In this document: piece after piece, positions 45,032-56,495 of the stretch
Position numbering within the stretch: the stretch's first letter is position 1
How the letters are laid out: the number at the start of each line of letters is the position of its first letter
Assembly: GCF_015680405.1 (NCBI RefSeq)
Contig: NZ_JADLJS010000014.1
Location: 54,063 to 118,062 of the forward strand
Length of the DNA stretch: 64,000 bases
Direction of reading: 5' to 3'
Origin: Pseudomonas pudica
Lineage (GTDB): Bacteria; Pseudomonadota; Gammaproteobacteria; Pseudomonadales; Pseudomonadaceae
Notes under the pieces: generated by a model
Told to the model about the DNA's origin: nothing
The model's database searches: none
The model's input: only the letters and a program-made list of their open reading frames with translations
Made by a program: the position numbers and the translations under genes

Positions 45032-46006
45032 TTACATCACGCCGGCGCGCAGCAGGTCGTGCATGTTCAGGGCGCCGGTGGGGCGGTCCTCGCGGTCCAC
45101 CACCACCAAGGCGCCGATCTTGTGGTCTTCCATGATCTTCAGGGCCTCGGCCGCGAGCATTTCGGCGCGGGCCGTCTTGCCGTGCACGGTCATTACCTGG
45201 TCGATCAGGGTGGTGTGGACATCGATGTTGCGGTCCAGGCTGCGGCGCAGGTCGCCGTCGGTGAAGATCCCCGCCAGCTTGCCATCGGCTTCGACGATCA
45301 CGGTCATGCCCAGGCCTTTGCGGGACATTTCAAGGAGTGCGTCCTTGAGCAGGGTGCCGCGGGGCACCTGGGGCAGTTCGTCGCCGGCGTGCATCACGTT
45401 CTCCACCTTGAGCAGCAGGCGGCGGCCCAGAGCACCACCCGGGTGCGAGAAGGCAAAGTCTTCCGCGGTGAAGCCGCGAGCTTCGAGCAGGGCAATGGCC
45501 AGCGCGTCGCCCAGCACCAGCGATGCGGTGGTGGAGGAGGTGGGTGCCAGGTTCAGCGGGCAGGCCTCTTGCTCGACGCGGGCGTCGAGGTTGACCTCGG
45601 CAGCCTGGGCCAGGGGCGAGTCCGGGTTGCCGGTCAGGCTGATCAGCTTGATGCCCAGGCGCTTGATCAGCGGCAGCAGGGTGACGATTTCGGCGGTGCT
45701 GCCGGAGTTCGACAGGGCAAGGATGACATCATCGCGGGTGATCATGCCCATGTCGCCATGGCTGGCTTCGGCCGGGTGCACGAAAAACGCCGGCGTGCCG
45801 GTGCTGGCCAGGGTGGCGGCGATCTTGTTGCCGATGTGCCCGGACTTGCCCATGCCGACCACGACGACCCGGCCCTTGCTGGCCAGGATCAGTTCGCAGG
45901 CCTTGACGAAATTGTCGTCGATGCGCGCCAGCAGGGCCTCTACGGCCTCGAGTTCCAGGCGCAGGGTGCGTTGGGCGGATTGGATCAGCTCGCTGGATTG
46001 GCTCAT
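45032..46006 (-). CDS. kdsD: Arabinose-5-phosphate isomerase KdsD
   Basis: 324 aa: SIS domain (GRVVVVGMGKSGHIGNKIAA, SNSGSTAEIVTLLP) followed by two CBS domains (VMHAGDELPQVP..., VMTVHGKTARAEMLAAEAL). Converts ribulose-5-P to arabinose-5-P, the first committed step toward Kdo. First gene of the leftward kdsD-kdsC-lptC-lptA-lptB group and divergent from mlaF across 248 bases with no other gene. Confidence 0.95.
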   Translation of the reverse strand: MSQSSELIQSAQRTLRLELEAVEALLARIDDNFVKACELILASKGRVVVVGMGKSGHIGNKIAATLASTGTPAFFVHPAEASHGDMGMITRDDVILALSNSGSTAEIVTLLPLIKRLGIKLISLTGNPDSPLAQAAEVNLDARVEQEACPLNLAPTSSTTASLVLGDALAIALLEARGFTAEDFAFSHPGGALGRRLLLKVENVMHAGDELPQVPRGTLLKDALLEMSRKGLGMTVIVEADGKLAGIFTDGDLRRSLDRNIDVHTTLIDQVMTVHGKTARAEMLAAEALKIMEDHKIGALVVVDREDRPTGALNMHDLLRAGVM

Positions 46007-46254
46007 GTCGAAAAAGCAATGCCTGATGAAAAGGCGGCGATTATAGCTGCAATGAAAGAAACCCTCACGCTTTCTATTGCCGTGGTGAATGTCTGGTCAG
46101 CCTGTCGCAGGGCTGAACGACTCGTTAGCCGGCCTTGGGGCGGTGCTGTCAGCGGTGCTATAGTTCGCCGCTATTCGGCCTGCCTGGGGCGCTTGTGCCT
46201 TCCAGATGGAGGCCGACGTCCATTAGGACGAGGCTGCACTAGCAAGGAGTCTAG

Positions 46255-47064
46255 ATGAGTGTGGATAGCGCCTACGCGGTCGAGTTGAAGGGGGTTACCT
46301 TCAAACGCGGTTCGCGCAGCATTTTCAGCAATGTCGACATTCGCATCCCGCGCGGCAAGGTCACCGGTATCATGGGACCATCGGGTTGCGGCAAGACCAC
46401 ATTGCTCCGCCTGATGGGCGCGCAGCTGCGCCCCTCCAGCGGTGAGGTCTGGGTTGCCGGGCAGAACCTGCCGACGCTGTCGCGCAGCGACCTGTTCGAC
46501 GCCCGCAAGCAAATGGGGGTGCTGTTCCAGAGCGGCGCGCTGTTCACCGATCTCGATGTGTTCGAGAACGTCGCGTTCCCACTGCGCGTGCACACCCAGC
46601 TGTCGGACGAGATGATCCGCGATATCGTGTTGATGAAGCTGCAGGCCGTGGGGCTGCGCGGTGCCATCGACCTGATGCCCGACGAGCTGTCCGGTGGCAT
46701 GAAGCGCCGTGTGGCGTTGGCCCGGGCGATTGCGCTGGACCCGCAGATCCTCATGTACGACGAACCGTTCGTCGGCCAGGACCCGATCGCCATGGGTGTA
46801 TTGGTGCGTCTGATCCGCCTGCTCAACGACGCCCTGGGTATTACCAGCATCGTCGTTTCCCACGACCTGGCGGAAACCGCCAGCATTGCCGACTACATCT
46901 ATGTCGTAGGTGATGGCCAGGTGCTGGGCCAGGGGACGCCTGACGAGCTGATGGGCTCGGACAACCCGCGCATTCGCCAGTTCATGAAGGGCGACCCGGA
47001 CGGCCCGGTGCCTTTCCATTTCCCTGCGCCTGACTACCGCGCCGACCTGCTGGGAGCGCGTTGA
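46255..47064 (+). CDS. mlaF: Phospholipid transport ATPase MlaF (Ttg2A)
   Basis: 269 aa. Walker [16 protein letters not shown], signature [15 protein letters not shown], Walker [18 protein letters not shown]-loop VVSHDLAE. The MKRR form and the DEPFVGQDP stretch mark the Mla branch. Family knowledge: MlaFEDB moves phospholipids between MlaC and the inner membrane to keep outer-membrane asymmetry; in P. putida the operon (ttg2) affects toluene tolerance. Confidence 0.95.
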   Translation: MSVDSAYAVELKGVTFKRGSRSIFSNVDIRIPRGKVTGIMGPSGCGKTTLLRLMGAQLRPSSGEVWVAGQNLPTLSRSDLFDARKQMGVLFQSGALFTDLDVFENVAFPLRVHTQLSDEMIRDIVLMKLQAVGLRGAIDLMPDELSGGMKRRVALARAIALDPQILMYDEPFVGQDPIAMGVLVRLIRLLNDALGITSIVVSHDLAETASIADYIYVVGDGQVLGQGTPDELMGSDNPRIRQFMKGDPDGPVPFHFPAPDYRADLLGAR

Positions 47065-47861
47065 TGCGCAGAAAATCCTTACTCGAACGTGTCCGCCTGC
47101 TGGGGCGCTCGGCCATTGACGTGCTGGCGGTGCTGGGGCGCTCCTGCCTGTTCCTGTTCCATGCACTGATCGGCCGTGGCGGCATCGGTGGCGGCTTCCA
47201 GCTGCTGACCAAGCAGCTGTACTCGGTGGGCGTGCTGTCGCTGGCGATCATCGTCGTGTCCGGCGTGTTCATCGGCATGGTGCTGGCGCTGCAGGGCTTC
47301 AGCATCCTGACCAAGTACGGCTCGGAGCAGGCGGTGGGGCAGATGGTCGCCCTGACCCTGCTGCGTGAGCTCGGCCCGGTGGTGACGGCATTGCTGTTCG
47401 CTGGCCGTGCCGGTTCGGCGCTCACCGCGGAAATCGGCAACATGAAGTCCACCGAGCAGCTGTCGAGCCTTGAAATGATCGGCGTCGACCCTCTCAAGTA
47501 CATCGTCGCGCCGCGGCTGTGGGCCGGTTTCATTTCGCTGCCGTTGCTGGCGCTGATTTTCAGCGTGGTCGGCATCTGGGGTGGCTCGTGGGTCGCGGTG
47601 GACTGGCTGGGCGTCTACGAGGGCTCGTTCTGGGCCAACATGCAGAACAGTGTTTCGTTCACCGACGACGTGCTCAACGGGCTGATCAAGAGCCTGGTAT
47701 TTGCCTTCGTCACGACCTGGATCGCCGTATTCCAGGGGTACGACTGTGAGCCCACCTCAGAAGGGATCAGCCGTGCCACCACCAAGACCGTGGTCTATGC
47801 CTCGTTGGCAGTGCTGGGTCTGGACTTTATTCTGACCGCCTTGATGTTTGGAGATTTCTGA
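47064..47861 (+). CDS. mlaE: Phospholipid transport permease MlaE (Ttg2B)
   Basis: 265 aa inner-membrane permease of the MlaE/TRIC-like family; [20 protein letters not shown] and [20 protein letters not shown] are invariant blocks. ATG at 47064 shares bases with the mlaF stop. Five to six hydrophobic segments follow an interfacial N-terminal helix. Confidence 0.95.
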   Translation: MRRKSLLERVRLLGRSAIDVLAVLGRSCLFLFHALIGRGGIGGGFQLLTKQLYSVGVLSLAIIVVSGVFIGMVLALQGFSILTKYGSEQAVGQMVALTLLRELGPVVTALLFAGRAGSALTAEIGNMKSTEQLSSLEMIGVDPLKYIVAPRLWAGFISLPLLALIFSVVGIWGGSWVAVDWLGVYEGSFWANMQNSVSFTDDVLNGLIKSLVFAFVTTWIAVFQGYDCEPTSEGISRATTKTVVYASLAVLGLDFILTALMFGDF

Positions 47862-48346
47862 TGCAAAACCGCACCCTGGAAATCGGTGTCGGCCTGTTCC
47901 TCCTGGCCGGGATCCTGGCGCTGCTGCTGCTCGCCCTGCGTGTCAGCGGGCTGTCGGCCAGCCCGAGCAGCGATACCTATAAAGTTTATGCCTACTTCGA
48001 CAATATCGCCGGTTTGACGGTCAGAGCTAAAGTGACCATGGCCGGTGTGACCATCGGCAAGGTTACCGCCATCGATCTGGACCGTGACTCCTACACCGGT
48101 CGGGTGACGCTGCAACTGGACAAGTCGGTGGACAACCTGCCGACCGACTCCACGGCCTCGATCCTGACGGCCGGGTTGCTTGGCGAGAAGTACATCGGCA
48201 TCAGCGTGGGCGGTGAGGACCAAGTGCTCAAGGACGGCGGGACCATCCATGACACCCAGTCGGCGCTGGTGCTGGAAGATCTGATTGGCAAGTTCCTGCT
48301 CAACTCCGTTGGCAAGGAACCGAAAGAAGCGCAACCGGCTAATTAA
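47861..48346 (+). CDS. mlaD: MCE-domain protein MlaD (Ttg2C)
   Basis: 161 aa: one N-terminal membrane helix (GLFLLAGILALLLLALRV) and a single MCE domain (YKVYAYFDNIAGLTVRAKV, MAGVTIGKVTAIDLD). Forms the hexameric lipid-conducting ring on MlaE. Start overlaps the mlaE stop. Confidence 0.95.
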   Translation: MQNRTLEIGVGLFLLAGILALLLLALRVSGLSASPSSDTYKVYAYFDNIAGLTVRAKVTMAGVTIGKVTAIDLDRDSYTGRVTLQLDKSVDNLPTDSTASILTAGLLGEKYIGISVGGEDQVLKDGGTIHDTQSALVLEDLIGKFLLNSVGKEPKEAQPAN

Positions 48347-48355
48347 GGAGTTTCC

Positions 48356-49003
48356 ATGATTTCGATCCTGCGACGTGGCTTGCTGGTCCTGCTGGCGGCC
48401 TTCCCCCTGATGGCGCTGGCCGCGCAGTCTCCGCATGACGTGGTGCAGAGCACCACCACAGAGCTGCTGGGTGAGCTCAAGGCCAACAAGGAGCAGTACA
48501 AGTCCAACCCGCAAGCGTTCTACGACGCCCTTGACCGTATCCTCACGCCCGTGGTCGATGCCGACGGTATTTCCAGAAGCATCATGACCGTCAAGTACTC
48601 GCGCAAGGCCACGCCCGAGCAGATGCAGCGCTTCCAGGAAAACTTCAAGCGCAGTCTGTTCCAGTTCTACGGTAACGCCCTGCTGGAGTACAACAACCAG
48701 GGGATCGTCGTGGACCCGGCCAAGGCCGATGACGGCAAGCGTGCCTCCGTAGGCATGAAGGTCACCGGCAACAATGGCGCCGTGTACCCGGTTCAGTACA
48801 CTCTGGAAAACCTGGGTGGCGAATGGAAGGTGCGTAACGTGATCGTCAACGGCATCAACATCGGCAAGCTGTTCCGCGACCAGTTCGCCGATGCCATGCA
48901 GCGCAATGGCAACGACCTGGACAAGACCATCGACGGCTGGGCCGGCGAAGTGGCCAAGGCCAAGCAGGCCGCCGACAACTCGCCAGAGAAGACCGTCAAA
49001 TGA
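48356..49003 (+). CDS. mlaC: Periplasmic phospholipid carrier MlaC (Ttg2D)
   Basis: 215 aa with a cleavable signal peptide (RGLLVLLAAFPLMALAAQ). SPHDVVQSTTTELLGELKAN and the C-terminal KVRNVIVNGINIGKLFRDQF are typical MlaC blocks. Shuttles phospholipid between the outer-membrane MlaA complex and MlaFEDB. Good AAGGAG site. Overlaps mlaB by 4 bases. Confidence 0.95.
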   Translation: MISILRRGLLVLLAAFPLMALAAQSPHDVVQSTTTELLGELKANKEQYKSNPQAFYDALDRILTPVVDADGISRSIMTVKYSRKATPEQMQRFQENFKRSLFQFYGNALLEYNNQGIVVDPAKADDGKRASVGMKVTGNNGAVYPVQYTLENLGGEWKVRNVIVNGINIGKLFRDQFADAMQRNGNDLDKTIDGWAGEVAKAKQAADNSPEKTVK

Positions 49004-49302
49004 GTGAGGCCGGCGTAAGCATGGCCGAGCCGGGCGTGCTGCGCCTGGCCGGCGTGCTGGACTACCGCAGCGGGCCCGCCCTGCGCAAGCAGGGCAGGGC
49101 GCTGATCGCGGGCTGCCGCGAGGCGCAGTTGGTGCTCGATTGCTCGGCTGTACAGCGCTCCACCAGTGTCGGCCTGTCGTTGCTGCTGGCCTTCATGCGC
49201 GATGCCCAGGCCACCGGCAAGGGTTGCCAGGTGCGCGGTATGCCCGACGACATGCGGGAAATTGCCGAGGTCTATGACCTCGATGAAGTGCTGGCAACCT
49301 GA
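49000..49302 (+). CDS. mlaB: STAS-domain protein MlaB
   Basis: 100 aa STAS domain: VLRLAGVLDYRSGPALRKQG, then LVLDCSAVQRSTSVGLSLLL, where the conserved DxS and the TSVG segment mark the anti-sigma-antagonist fold used by MlaB to stabilise MlaF. ATGA overlap with mlaC. Last of the mla genes before a clear terminator. Confidence 0.93.
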   Translation: MSEAGVSMAEPGVLRLAGVLDYRSGPALRKQGRALIAGCREAQLVLDCSAVQRSTSVGLSLLLAFMRDAQATGKGCQVRGMPDDMREIAEVYDLDEVLAT

Positions 49303-49321
49303 TGTTCCGGCACGGATGATG

Positions 49322-49373
49322 GCCCCTCGGTCAGCGAAACCCTCGTTGGGCTTCGCAGGCGAGGGGCTTTTTT
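49322..49373 (+). terminator. Rho-independent terminator after mlaB
   Basis: GCCCCTCG at 49322-49329 pairs with CGAGGGGC at 49360-49367, followed directly by six Ts. It lies 20 bases after mlaB and so ends the mla transcript before ibaG. Confidence 0.9.
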
Positions 49374-49419
49374 GTATGATGGCCGACCCGTGCGCATCGG
49401 GCGCCGATTGAGGTTGAGC

Positions 49420-50948
<1,529 letters not shown>

Positions 50949-50963
50949 TCGTCTGCCTGGTGC

Positions 50964-51000
50964 ATCCTGTGGGAGTGCGGTTTGCCCGCTTTCGCAGGAT
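50964..51000. repeat. Single degenerate REP after murA
   Basis: ATCCTGTGGGAGTGCGGTTT GCCCGCTTTCGCAGGAT: one REP unit whose outer ends also pair (ATCCTG and CAGGAT). No inverted partner nearby. Confidence 0.7.
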
Positions 51001-51071
51001 GCGCCTAACGAATTGAATGCGGTCGGGCTCTACGCCCGGCCGGCAGTAGCCGCTTAAGGACCGACGTTCCA

Positions 51072-51707
51072 ATGTTGACCATCGCGCTTTCCAAAGGCCG
51101 TATTCTCGACGATACCCTGCCATTGCTGGCCGAGGCCGGTATCGTGCCGACCGAGAACCCGGACAAGAGCCGCAAACTGATCATCCCCACCACGCAGGAC
51201 GATGTGCGCCTGCTGATCGTGCGTGCCACCGACGTGCCGACCTATGTCGAGCATGGTGCCGCCGACCTGGGTGTGGCCGGCAAGGATGTGCTGATGGAGT
51301 ACGGCGGCCAGGGCCTGTACGAGCCCCTGGACCTACAGATTGCCCGCTGCAAGCTGATGACCGCCGGTGTGGTCGGCGCACCTGAGCCCAAGGGCCGTCT
51401 GCGCGTGGCTACCAAGTTCGTCAACGTAGCCAAGCGCTACTACGCCGAGCAGGGCCGCCAGGTCGACATCATCAAGCTGTACGGCTCGATGGAGCTGGCA
51501 CCGCTGATCAATCTCGCCGACAAGATCATCGACGTGGTCGACACCGGCAACACCTTGCGTGCCAACGGCCTGGAGCCCCAGGAACTGATCGCCACGATCA
51601 GCTCGCGCCTGGTGGTCAACAAGGCCTCCATGAAAATGCAGCACGCCCGTATCCAGAGCCTGATCGACACGCTGCGCGAAGCGGTCGAATCGCGACACCG
51701 CGGTTGA
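51072..51707 (+). CDS. hisG: ATP phosphoribosyltransferase HisG, short form
   Basis: 211 aa short-form HisG, which needs HisZ as regulatory subunit (no hisZ in this window). [20 protein letters not shown], the catalytic-region [20 protein letters not shown] and [14 protein letters not shown] (PRPP-binding) are clear. Opens the his group here, 123 bases after murA. Confidence 0.96.
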   Translation: MLTIALSKGRILDDTLPLLAEAGIVPTENPDKSRKLIIPTTQDDVRLLIVRATDVPTYVEHGAADLGVAGKDVLMEYGGQGLYEPLDLQIARCKLMTAGVVGAPEPKGRLRVATKFVNVAKRYYAEQGRQVDIIKLYGSMELAPLINLADKIIDVVDTGNTLRANGLEPQELIATISSRLVVNKASMKMQHARIQSLIDTLREAVESRHRG

Positions 51708-51833
51708 TTCCTGCGCGCGACCTTCGCTGTCGCGCCCATCTATCCGCGTCATAGCCATTTTTCTCGGGTGCCCGCGCGGATGGACTGGTAGCTTAGGGCG
51801 CCTGAGCATTCGCCAATAATCGAGGCCCTCGCC

Positions 51834-53159
51834 ATGACCGTGTCCACTGCAATTGCCCGTCTCAACGCTGCTGATCCGGATTTCGCCCGACATCTGGATC
51901 ATCTGCTGAGCTGGGAAAGTGTGTCCGATGACGCGGTCAACCAGCGCGTGCTCGACATCATCAAGGCCGTGCGCGAGCGTGGCGATGCGGCGTTGGTGGA
52001 ATTCACCCAGCGTTTCGATGGTGTCGATGCCAAGTCGATTGACGACCTGATCCTCAATCGCGAGCGCCTGGAACTGGCCCTGACCCGCATTACCCCGGCC
52101 CAGCGCGAAGCCCTGGAAAAGGCCGCCAACCGCGTGCGCATGTACCACGAGCGGCAGAAACAGGACTCCTGGCAGTACACCGAAGCCGACGGCACCGTGC
52201 TCGGCCAGAAGGTCACCCCACTGGACCGCGCCGGCCTGTATGTGCCGGGTGGCAAGGCGTCGTACCCGTCGTCGGTGCTGATGAACGCCATCCCGGCCAA
52301 GGTTGCTGGCGTGGCCGAAGTGGTGATGGTGGTGCCGACCCCGCGTGGCGAGGTCAACGAACTGGTGCTGGCGGCTGCCTGCATCGCCGGTGTCGACCGT
52401 GTGTTCACCGTCGGCGGTGCCCAGGCTGTCGCCGCCCTGGCGTACGGTACCGAAAGCGTGCCGCAGGTGGACAAGATTGTCGGCCCGGGCAACATCTACG
52501 TTGCCACCGCAAAGCGCCACGTGTTCGGCCAGGTGGGTATCGACATGATCGCCGGCCCGTCGGAAATCCTCGTGGTGTGCGATGGTCAGACCGACCCGGA
52601 CTGGATCGCCATGGACCTGTTCTCCCAGGCCGAGCACGACGAAGATGCCCAGGCCATCCTGGTGAGCCCGGACGCCTCCTTCCTCGACTGCGTTGCTGCC
52701 AGCATCGACAAGCTGCTGCCGACCATGGAACGTGCCGAGATCATCGAGAAGTCGATCAATGGCCGCGGTGCGCTGATCCAGGTACGTGACATGCAACAGG
52801 CCATGGAAGTGGCCAACCGCATTGCACCCGAGCATCTGGAGCTGTCGGTGGCCGACCCGCAGGCCTGGCTGCCGCACATCCGCCACGCTGGCGCGATCTT
52901 CATGGGCCGCCACACCAGCGAAGCGCTGGGCGACTACTGCGCCGGCCCCAACCACGTGCTGCCGACTTCCGGCACCGCGCGTTTCTCGTCGCCGCTGGGG
53001 GTGTACGACTTCCAGAAGCGCTCGTCGATCATTTTCTGCTCCGAGCAGGGCGCGTCCGAACTGGGCCACACCGCCTCGGTCCTGGCCCGTGGCGAGTCGC
53101 TGACTGCCCACGCCCGCAGCGCTGAATACCGCATCCTGACCCAAGAGAAGGGGAACTGA
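51834..53159 (+). CDS. hisD: Histidinol dehydrogenase HisD
   Basis: 441 aa NAD- and zinc-dependent enzyme making histidine from histidinol in two steps. [40 protein letters not shown] and the catalytic base region [14 protein letters not shown] with nearby zinc ligands ([24 protein letters not shown]) are present. 126 bases after hisG with no T-run hairpin between. Confidence 0.97.
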   Translation: MTVSTAIARLNAADPDFARHLDHLLSWESVSDDAVNQRVLDIIKAVRERGDAALVEFTQRFDGVDAKSIDDLILNRERLELALTRITPAQREALEKAANRVRMYHERQKQDSWQYTEADGTVLGQKVTPLDRAGLYVPGGKASYPSSVLMNAIPAKVAGVAEVVMVVPTPRGEVNELVLAAACIAGVDRVFTVGGAQAVAALAYGTESVPQVDKIVGPGNIYVATAKRHVFGQVGIDMIAGPSEILVVCDGQTDPDWIAMDLFSQAEHDEDAQAILVSPDASFLDCVAASIDKLLPTMERAEIIEKSINGRGALIQVRDMQQAMEVANRIAPEHLELSVADPQAWLPHIRHAGAIFMGRHTSEALGDYCAGPNHVLPTSGTARFSSPLGVYDFQKRSSIIFCSEQGASELGHTASVLARGESLTAHARSAEYRILTQEKGN

Positions 53160-53161
53160 GC

Positions 53162-54208
53162 ATGAGTCGATTCTGGAGCCCCTTCGTCAAGGACCTGGTG
53201 CCTTACGTGCCGGGCGAGCAGCCCAAGCTGGCCCGCCTGGTCAAGCTGAACACCAACGAAAACCCCTACGGCCCTTCGCCCAAGGCGCTGGAGGCCATGC
53301 GCGGCGAGCTGAACGACAACCTGCGCCTGTACCCTGACCCGAACGGTGACCAGCTGAAGCAGGCGGTGGCCGAATACTATGGCGTGACCCCGGCACAAGT
53401 ATTCGTCGGCAACGGCTCGGATGAGGTGCTGGCGCACATCTTCCACGGCCTGTTCCAGCATGACGCACCGCTGCTGTTCCCGGACATCAGCTACAGCTTC
53501 TACCCGGTCTACTGCGGCCTGTACGGTATTGCCTTCGAGCAGGTGGCGCTGGACGAGCAGTTCCAGATTCGCATCGAGGACTACGACAAGCCCAACGCCG
53601 GCATCATCTTCCCCAACCCCAACGCGCCGACCGGTTGCCTGATGCCGCTGCAGGTGGTGGAGCAGTTGCTGCAGGCCAACCGTGATTCGGTGGTGGTGGT
53701 TGATGAAGCCTACATCGACTTCGGTGGCGAAACGGCGATCAGCCTGGTGGACCGCTACGACAACCTGCTGGTCACCCAGACCCTGTCGAAGTCGCGTTCG
53801 CTGGCCGGGTTGCGGGTTGGGCTGGCGGTGGGGCACCCGGACTTGATCGAGGCGCTGGAGCGGATAAAGAACAGCTTCAACTCCTACCCGCTGGACCGTG
53901 CCGCGATCGTTGGCGCGGCGGTGGCGTTCGAGGACCGCGAATACTTCGAGGAAACCTGCCGCAAGGTGATCGACAGCCGCGAGGTGTTGGTCGGGCAGCT
54001 GCAGGCCAAGGGCTTCGAAGTGTTGCCGTCGGCAGCCAACTTCATCTTCGCTCGCCATCCGCAACGAGATGCCGGTGAGCTGGCTGCGCGACTGCGCGAA
54101 CAGGGCGTGATCGTGCGCCACTTCAAGCAGCCGCGCATTGCCCAGTTCCTGCGCATCACCATTGGTACGCCAGAGATGAACCAGGCGCTGCTCGATGCGT
54201 TGAACTGA
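53162..54208 (+). CDS. hisC: Histidinol-phosphate aminotransferase HisC
   Basis: 348 aa fold-type I PLP enzyme. PLP lysine in [16 protein letters not shown], Asn/Asp/Tyr pocket in [12 protein letters not shown] and [12 protein letters not shown], terminal Arg region [14 protein letters not shown]. Begins 2 bases after the hisD stop, so coupled. Converts imidazole-acetol phosphate to histidinol phosphate. Confidence 0.95.
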   Translation: MSRFWSPFVKDLVPYVPGEQPKLARLVKLNTNENPYGPSPKALEAMRGELNDNLRLYPDPNGDQLKQAVAEYYGVTPAQVFVGNGSDEVLAHIFHGLFQHDAPLLFPDISYSFYPVYCGLYGIAFEQVALDEQFQIRIEDYDKPNAGIIFPNPNAPTGCLMPLQVVEQLLQANRDSVVVVDEAYIDFGGETAISLVDRYDNLLVTQTLSKSRSLAGLRVGLAVGHPDLIEALERIKNSFNSYPLDRAAIVGAAVAFEDREYFEETCRKVIDSREVLVGQLQAKGFEVLPSAANFIFARHPQRDAGELAARLREQGVIVRHFKQPRIAQFLRITIGTPEMNQALLDALN

Positions 54209-54231
54209 CGCCATCCACTGCCCTGCGCGGT

Positions 54232-54277
54232 CCTTGTAGGAGCGGCCTTGTGTCGCGAAAGGGCGCTCCTACAAAAA
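54232..54277. repeat. REP-like inverted repeat after hisC
   Basis: TTGTAGGAGCG (54233-54243) and CGCTCCTACAA (54264-54274) with a TCGCGAAAGGG loop region; a variant with CTCCTACA instead of CTCCCACA. An A-run, not a T-run, follows on the plus strand. Confidence 0.75.
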
Positions 54278-54371
54278 ATCGCGCCAGGTTTTTAATCGCT
54301 GCTCTCTTCAATGACAAACACTTTGCCCACCGGTATGCTGCGCCAATTCATCGGATGATTGGTTGAGTTGA

Positions 54372-55022
54372 ATGAGTAGCGAATTGACCAAGCGTTCACT
54401 GGTCGAACTGGCCGTCGAGCGCATGCGCGAACGCATCGTGCTGGGCGACTGGCAGGTTGGCCAGCGTTTGCCGACCGAGCCGGAGCTTGCCCTGCAGTTG
54501 GGCATAAGCCGCAATACCGTACGCGAGGCCATGCGTGTGCTGGCGTTCAGTGGCCTGGTGGAGATCCGCCAGGGCGACGGCAGCTACCTGCGTACCGCCC
54601 AGGACCCGCTGCTGGCGGTGCAGGCGATGTCACGCTGCACGCCCGAGCAGGCCCGCGAAACCCGGCATATCCTCGAAGCCGAGGCCATTGGCCTGGCCGC
54701 ACTGCGCCGAACCGACGCCGACCTGCAGGCGCTGCGTGAAGCCCTGGCCAATAGCGCCGGGCATTTTCACGGTGATATCGATGCTTATGTGGCCTGCGAC
54801 CTGGTGTTTCACCAGCGGCTGGTCGATGCCGCCCATAACCCGGCCTTGAGTGAGCTGTACCGGTACTTTTCCGGGGTGGTGGCTGCCGCGCTGCAGCACA
54901 ACATGGCGACCGTGCCGCGCTGTCAAGCCACGTTCGACTTGCATGGGCAGATACTTGCCGCCATCGAGCAACGCGATGCGGAGCAGGCCAAGCGCCTGAG
55001 CCGTACCCTTATCGCATCCTGA
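54372..55022 (+). CDS. GntR-family (FCD-domain) transcriptional regulator
   Basis: 216 aa. N-terminal winged helix (ERIVLGDWQVGQRLPTEPEL, then LGISRNTVREAMRVLAFSGL), C-terminal FCD domain with the metal-binding Asp/His set partly visible in CDLVFHQRLVDAAHNPAL and FDLHGQILAAIE. FadR/VanR branch. Thirteen bases before a CynX-type transporter, which it most likely controls; its ligand is unknown. Confidence 0.88.
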   Translation: MSSELTKRSLVELAVERMRERIVLGDWQVGQRLPTEPELALQLGISRNTVREAMRVLAFSGLVEIRQGDGSYLRTAQDPLLAVQAMSRCTPEQARETRHILEAEAIGLAALRRTDADLQALREALANSAGHFHGDIDAYVACDLVFHQRLVDAAHNPALSELYRYFSGVVAAALQHNMATVPRCQATFDLHGQILAAIEQRDAEQAKRLSRTLIAS

Positions 55023-55035
55023 CTCCGAGAAGGCC

Positions 55036-56316
55036 ATGGCTGATTCCATCACCCGTAACACCCCACCGAGCGAGCGGGACCTCGAAGAATTGCTGATCGA
55101 CGCCGAGGCTGACGACGAGCAGGTCCAACAGCAGCCGGTACCGATACAGCGGCCTTGGCTGTTGTTGCTTGGCCTGGTGCTGGTGGCATTGAACCTGCGC
55201 CCGGCATTGTCGAGCATGGCGCCGGTGCTGGGCCAGGTGTCCGAAGGCTTGGGGCTGAACGCCTCGCAGGCCGGTTTGCTGACCACCTTGCCAGTGCTGT
55301 GCCTGGGGCTGTTCGCCCCTTTGGCGCCGGTGCTGGCGCGGCGCTTTGGCAGCGAGCGGGTGATCCTCGGCATTCTCGCCACCCTGGCGCTTGGCATAGT
55401 CGTGCGCAGTAGCCTGGGGGCCACCGGGGTGTTCCTCGGCAGCCTCATGGCGGGTGCCAGCATCGGCATCATTGGCGTGCTGTTGCCGGGCATCGTCAAG
55501 CGCGATTTCCCGCAGCACGCTGGCACGCTGACCGGCGTATACACCATGGCGTTGTGCCTGGGCGCCGCCATGGCGGCTGGCGCCACGGTGCCCCTGGCCC
55601 AGCACTTCAACGACAGCTGGGCGCTGGGCCTCGGCTTCTGGATGTTGCCGGCCCTGCTGGCCATGCTGGTGTGGCTGCCGCAGGCCCGCCAGGGCCATGG
55701 CCTGCACAAGGTAGCTTATCGCGTGCGTGGGTTGTGGCGTGACCCGCTGGCCTGGCAGGTAACCCTGTACATGGGCCTGCAGTCGTCACTGGCCTACATC
55801 GTATTTGGCTGGTTGCCATCGATTCTGATCGGTCGCGGCCTGAGCCCGACCGAGGCGGGGCTGGTGCTGTCGGGGTCGGTGATCGTGCAGCTGGTCAGCT
55901 CGCTCAGTGCGCCCTGGCTGGCCACTCGCGGCAAGGACCAGCGCCTGGCGATCCTGCTGGTCATGCTGATTACCCTGGCCGGCCTGTTCGGGTGCCTGTA
56001 TGCGCCGCTGTCCGGGCTGTGGGGTTGGGCGGTTGTGCTGGGCCTGGGGCAGGGTGGTACCTTTGCCCTGGCGCTGACCTTGATCGTGCTGCGCTCGAAG
56101 GATGCCCATGTGGCGGCAAACCTGTCGAGCATGGCGCAGGGGGTGGGCTATACCTTGGCGTCGATGGGGCCGTTTGCGGTGGGGCTGGTGCATGACCTGA
56201 CCGGGGGCTGGGCGGCAGTGGGATGGATCTTTGCCGTGCTGGGGCTGGGTGCCATCGTGTTCGGCCTGGGGGCCGGGCGGGCTTTGCATGTGCAGGTGAG
56301 CAGCGAGAAAGTCTGA
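55036..56316 (+). CDS. MFS transporter, CynX/NimT family
   Basis: 426 aa with 12 predicted helices after a 45-residue acidic cytoplasmic N-terminus (ERDLEELLIDAEADDEQVQQ). First helix block LALNLRPALSSMAPVLGQVS-like and the GLLTTLPVLCLGLFAPLAP stretch are typical of the CynX/NimT (cyanate/nitroimidazole) branch of the major facilitator superfamily. No cyanase gene is nearby, so cyanate is not supported as substrate. Probably in one unit with the upstream GntR gene. Confidence 0.85.
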   Translation: MADSITRNTPPSERDLEELLIDAEADDEQVQQQPVPIQRPWLLLLGLVLVALNLRPALSSMAPVLGQVSEGLGLNASQAGLLTTLPVLCLGLFAPLAPVLARRFGSERVILGILATLALGIVVRSSLGATGVFLGSLMAGASIGIIGVLLPGIVKRDFPQHAGTLTGVYTMALCLGAAMAAGATVPLAQHFNDSWALGLGFWMLPALLAMLVWLPQARQGHGLHKVAYRVRGLWRDPLAWQVTLYMGLQSSLAYIVFGWLPSILIGRGLSPTEAGLVLSGSVIVQLVSSLSAPWLATRGKDQRLAILLVMLITLAGLFGCLYAPLSGLWGWAVVLGLGQGGTFALALTLIVLRSKDAHVAANLSSMAQGVGYTLASMGPFAVGLVHDLTGGWAAVGWIFAVLGLGAIVFGLGAGRALHVQVSSEKV

Positions 56317-56332
56317 CGTTGATGTTGGCAGT

Positions 56333-56431
56333 GCCGGCCCTTTCGCGGGTAAACCCGCTCCCACAGCTACTGCACAATTTTCAAGATGTGTGCGATCCCT
56401 GTGGGAGCGGGTTCACCCGCGAAGGGGCCGG
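56333..56431. repeat. REP pair (convergent copies)
   Basis: 56333-56366 and the inverse at 56398-56431, stem GCGGGTAAACCCGC and GCGGGTTCACCCGC, tails facing each other across about 30 bases. Confidence 0.9.
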
Positions 56432-56495
56432 TACTGGCATAAGCAACCGGGGCAGATTATCGTGCTGCTTTCATCCCCAGGACGGACCAGCCCCC

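Noticed and set aside
51333..53144. 603-codon open frame on the minus strand
   Set aside because: Antisense to hisG and hisD; no motif.
54232..54280. Intrinsic terminator after hisC
   Set aside because: The stem is followed by As, not Ts, on the coding strand; it fits the REP family instead.
55036..56316. Cyanate transporter (cynX)
   Set aside because: Only family-level similarity; no cynS or cynT gene nearby to support cyanate as substrate.
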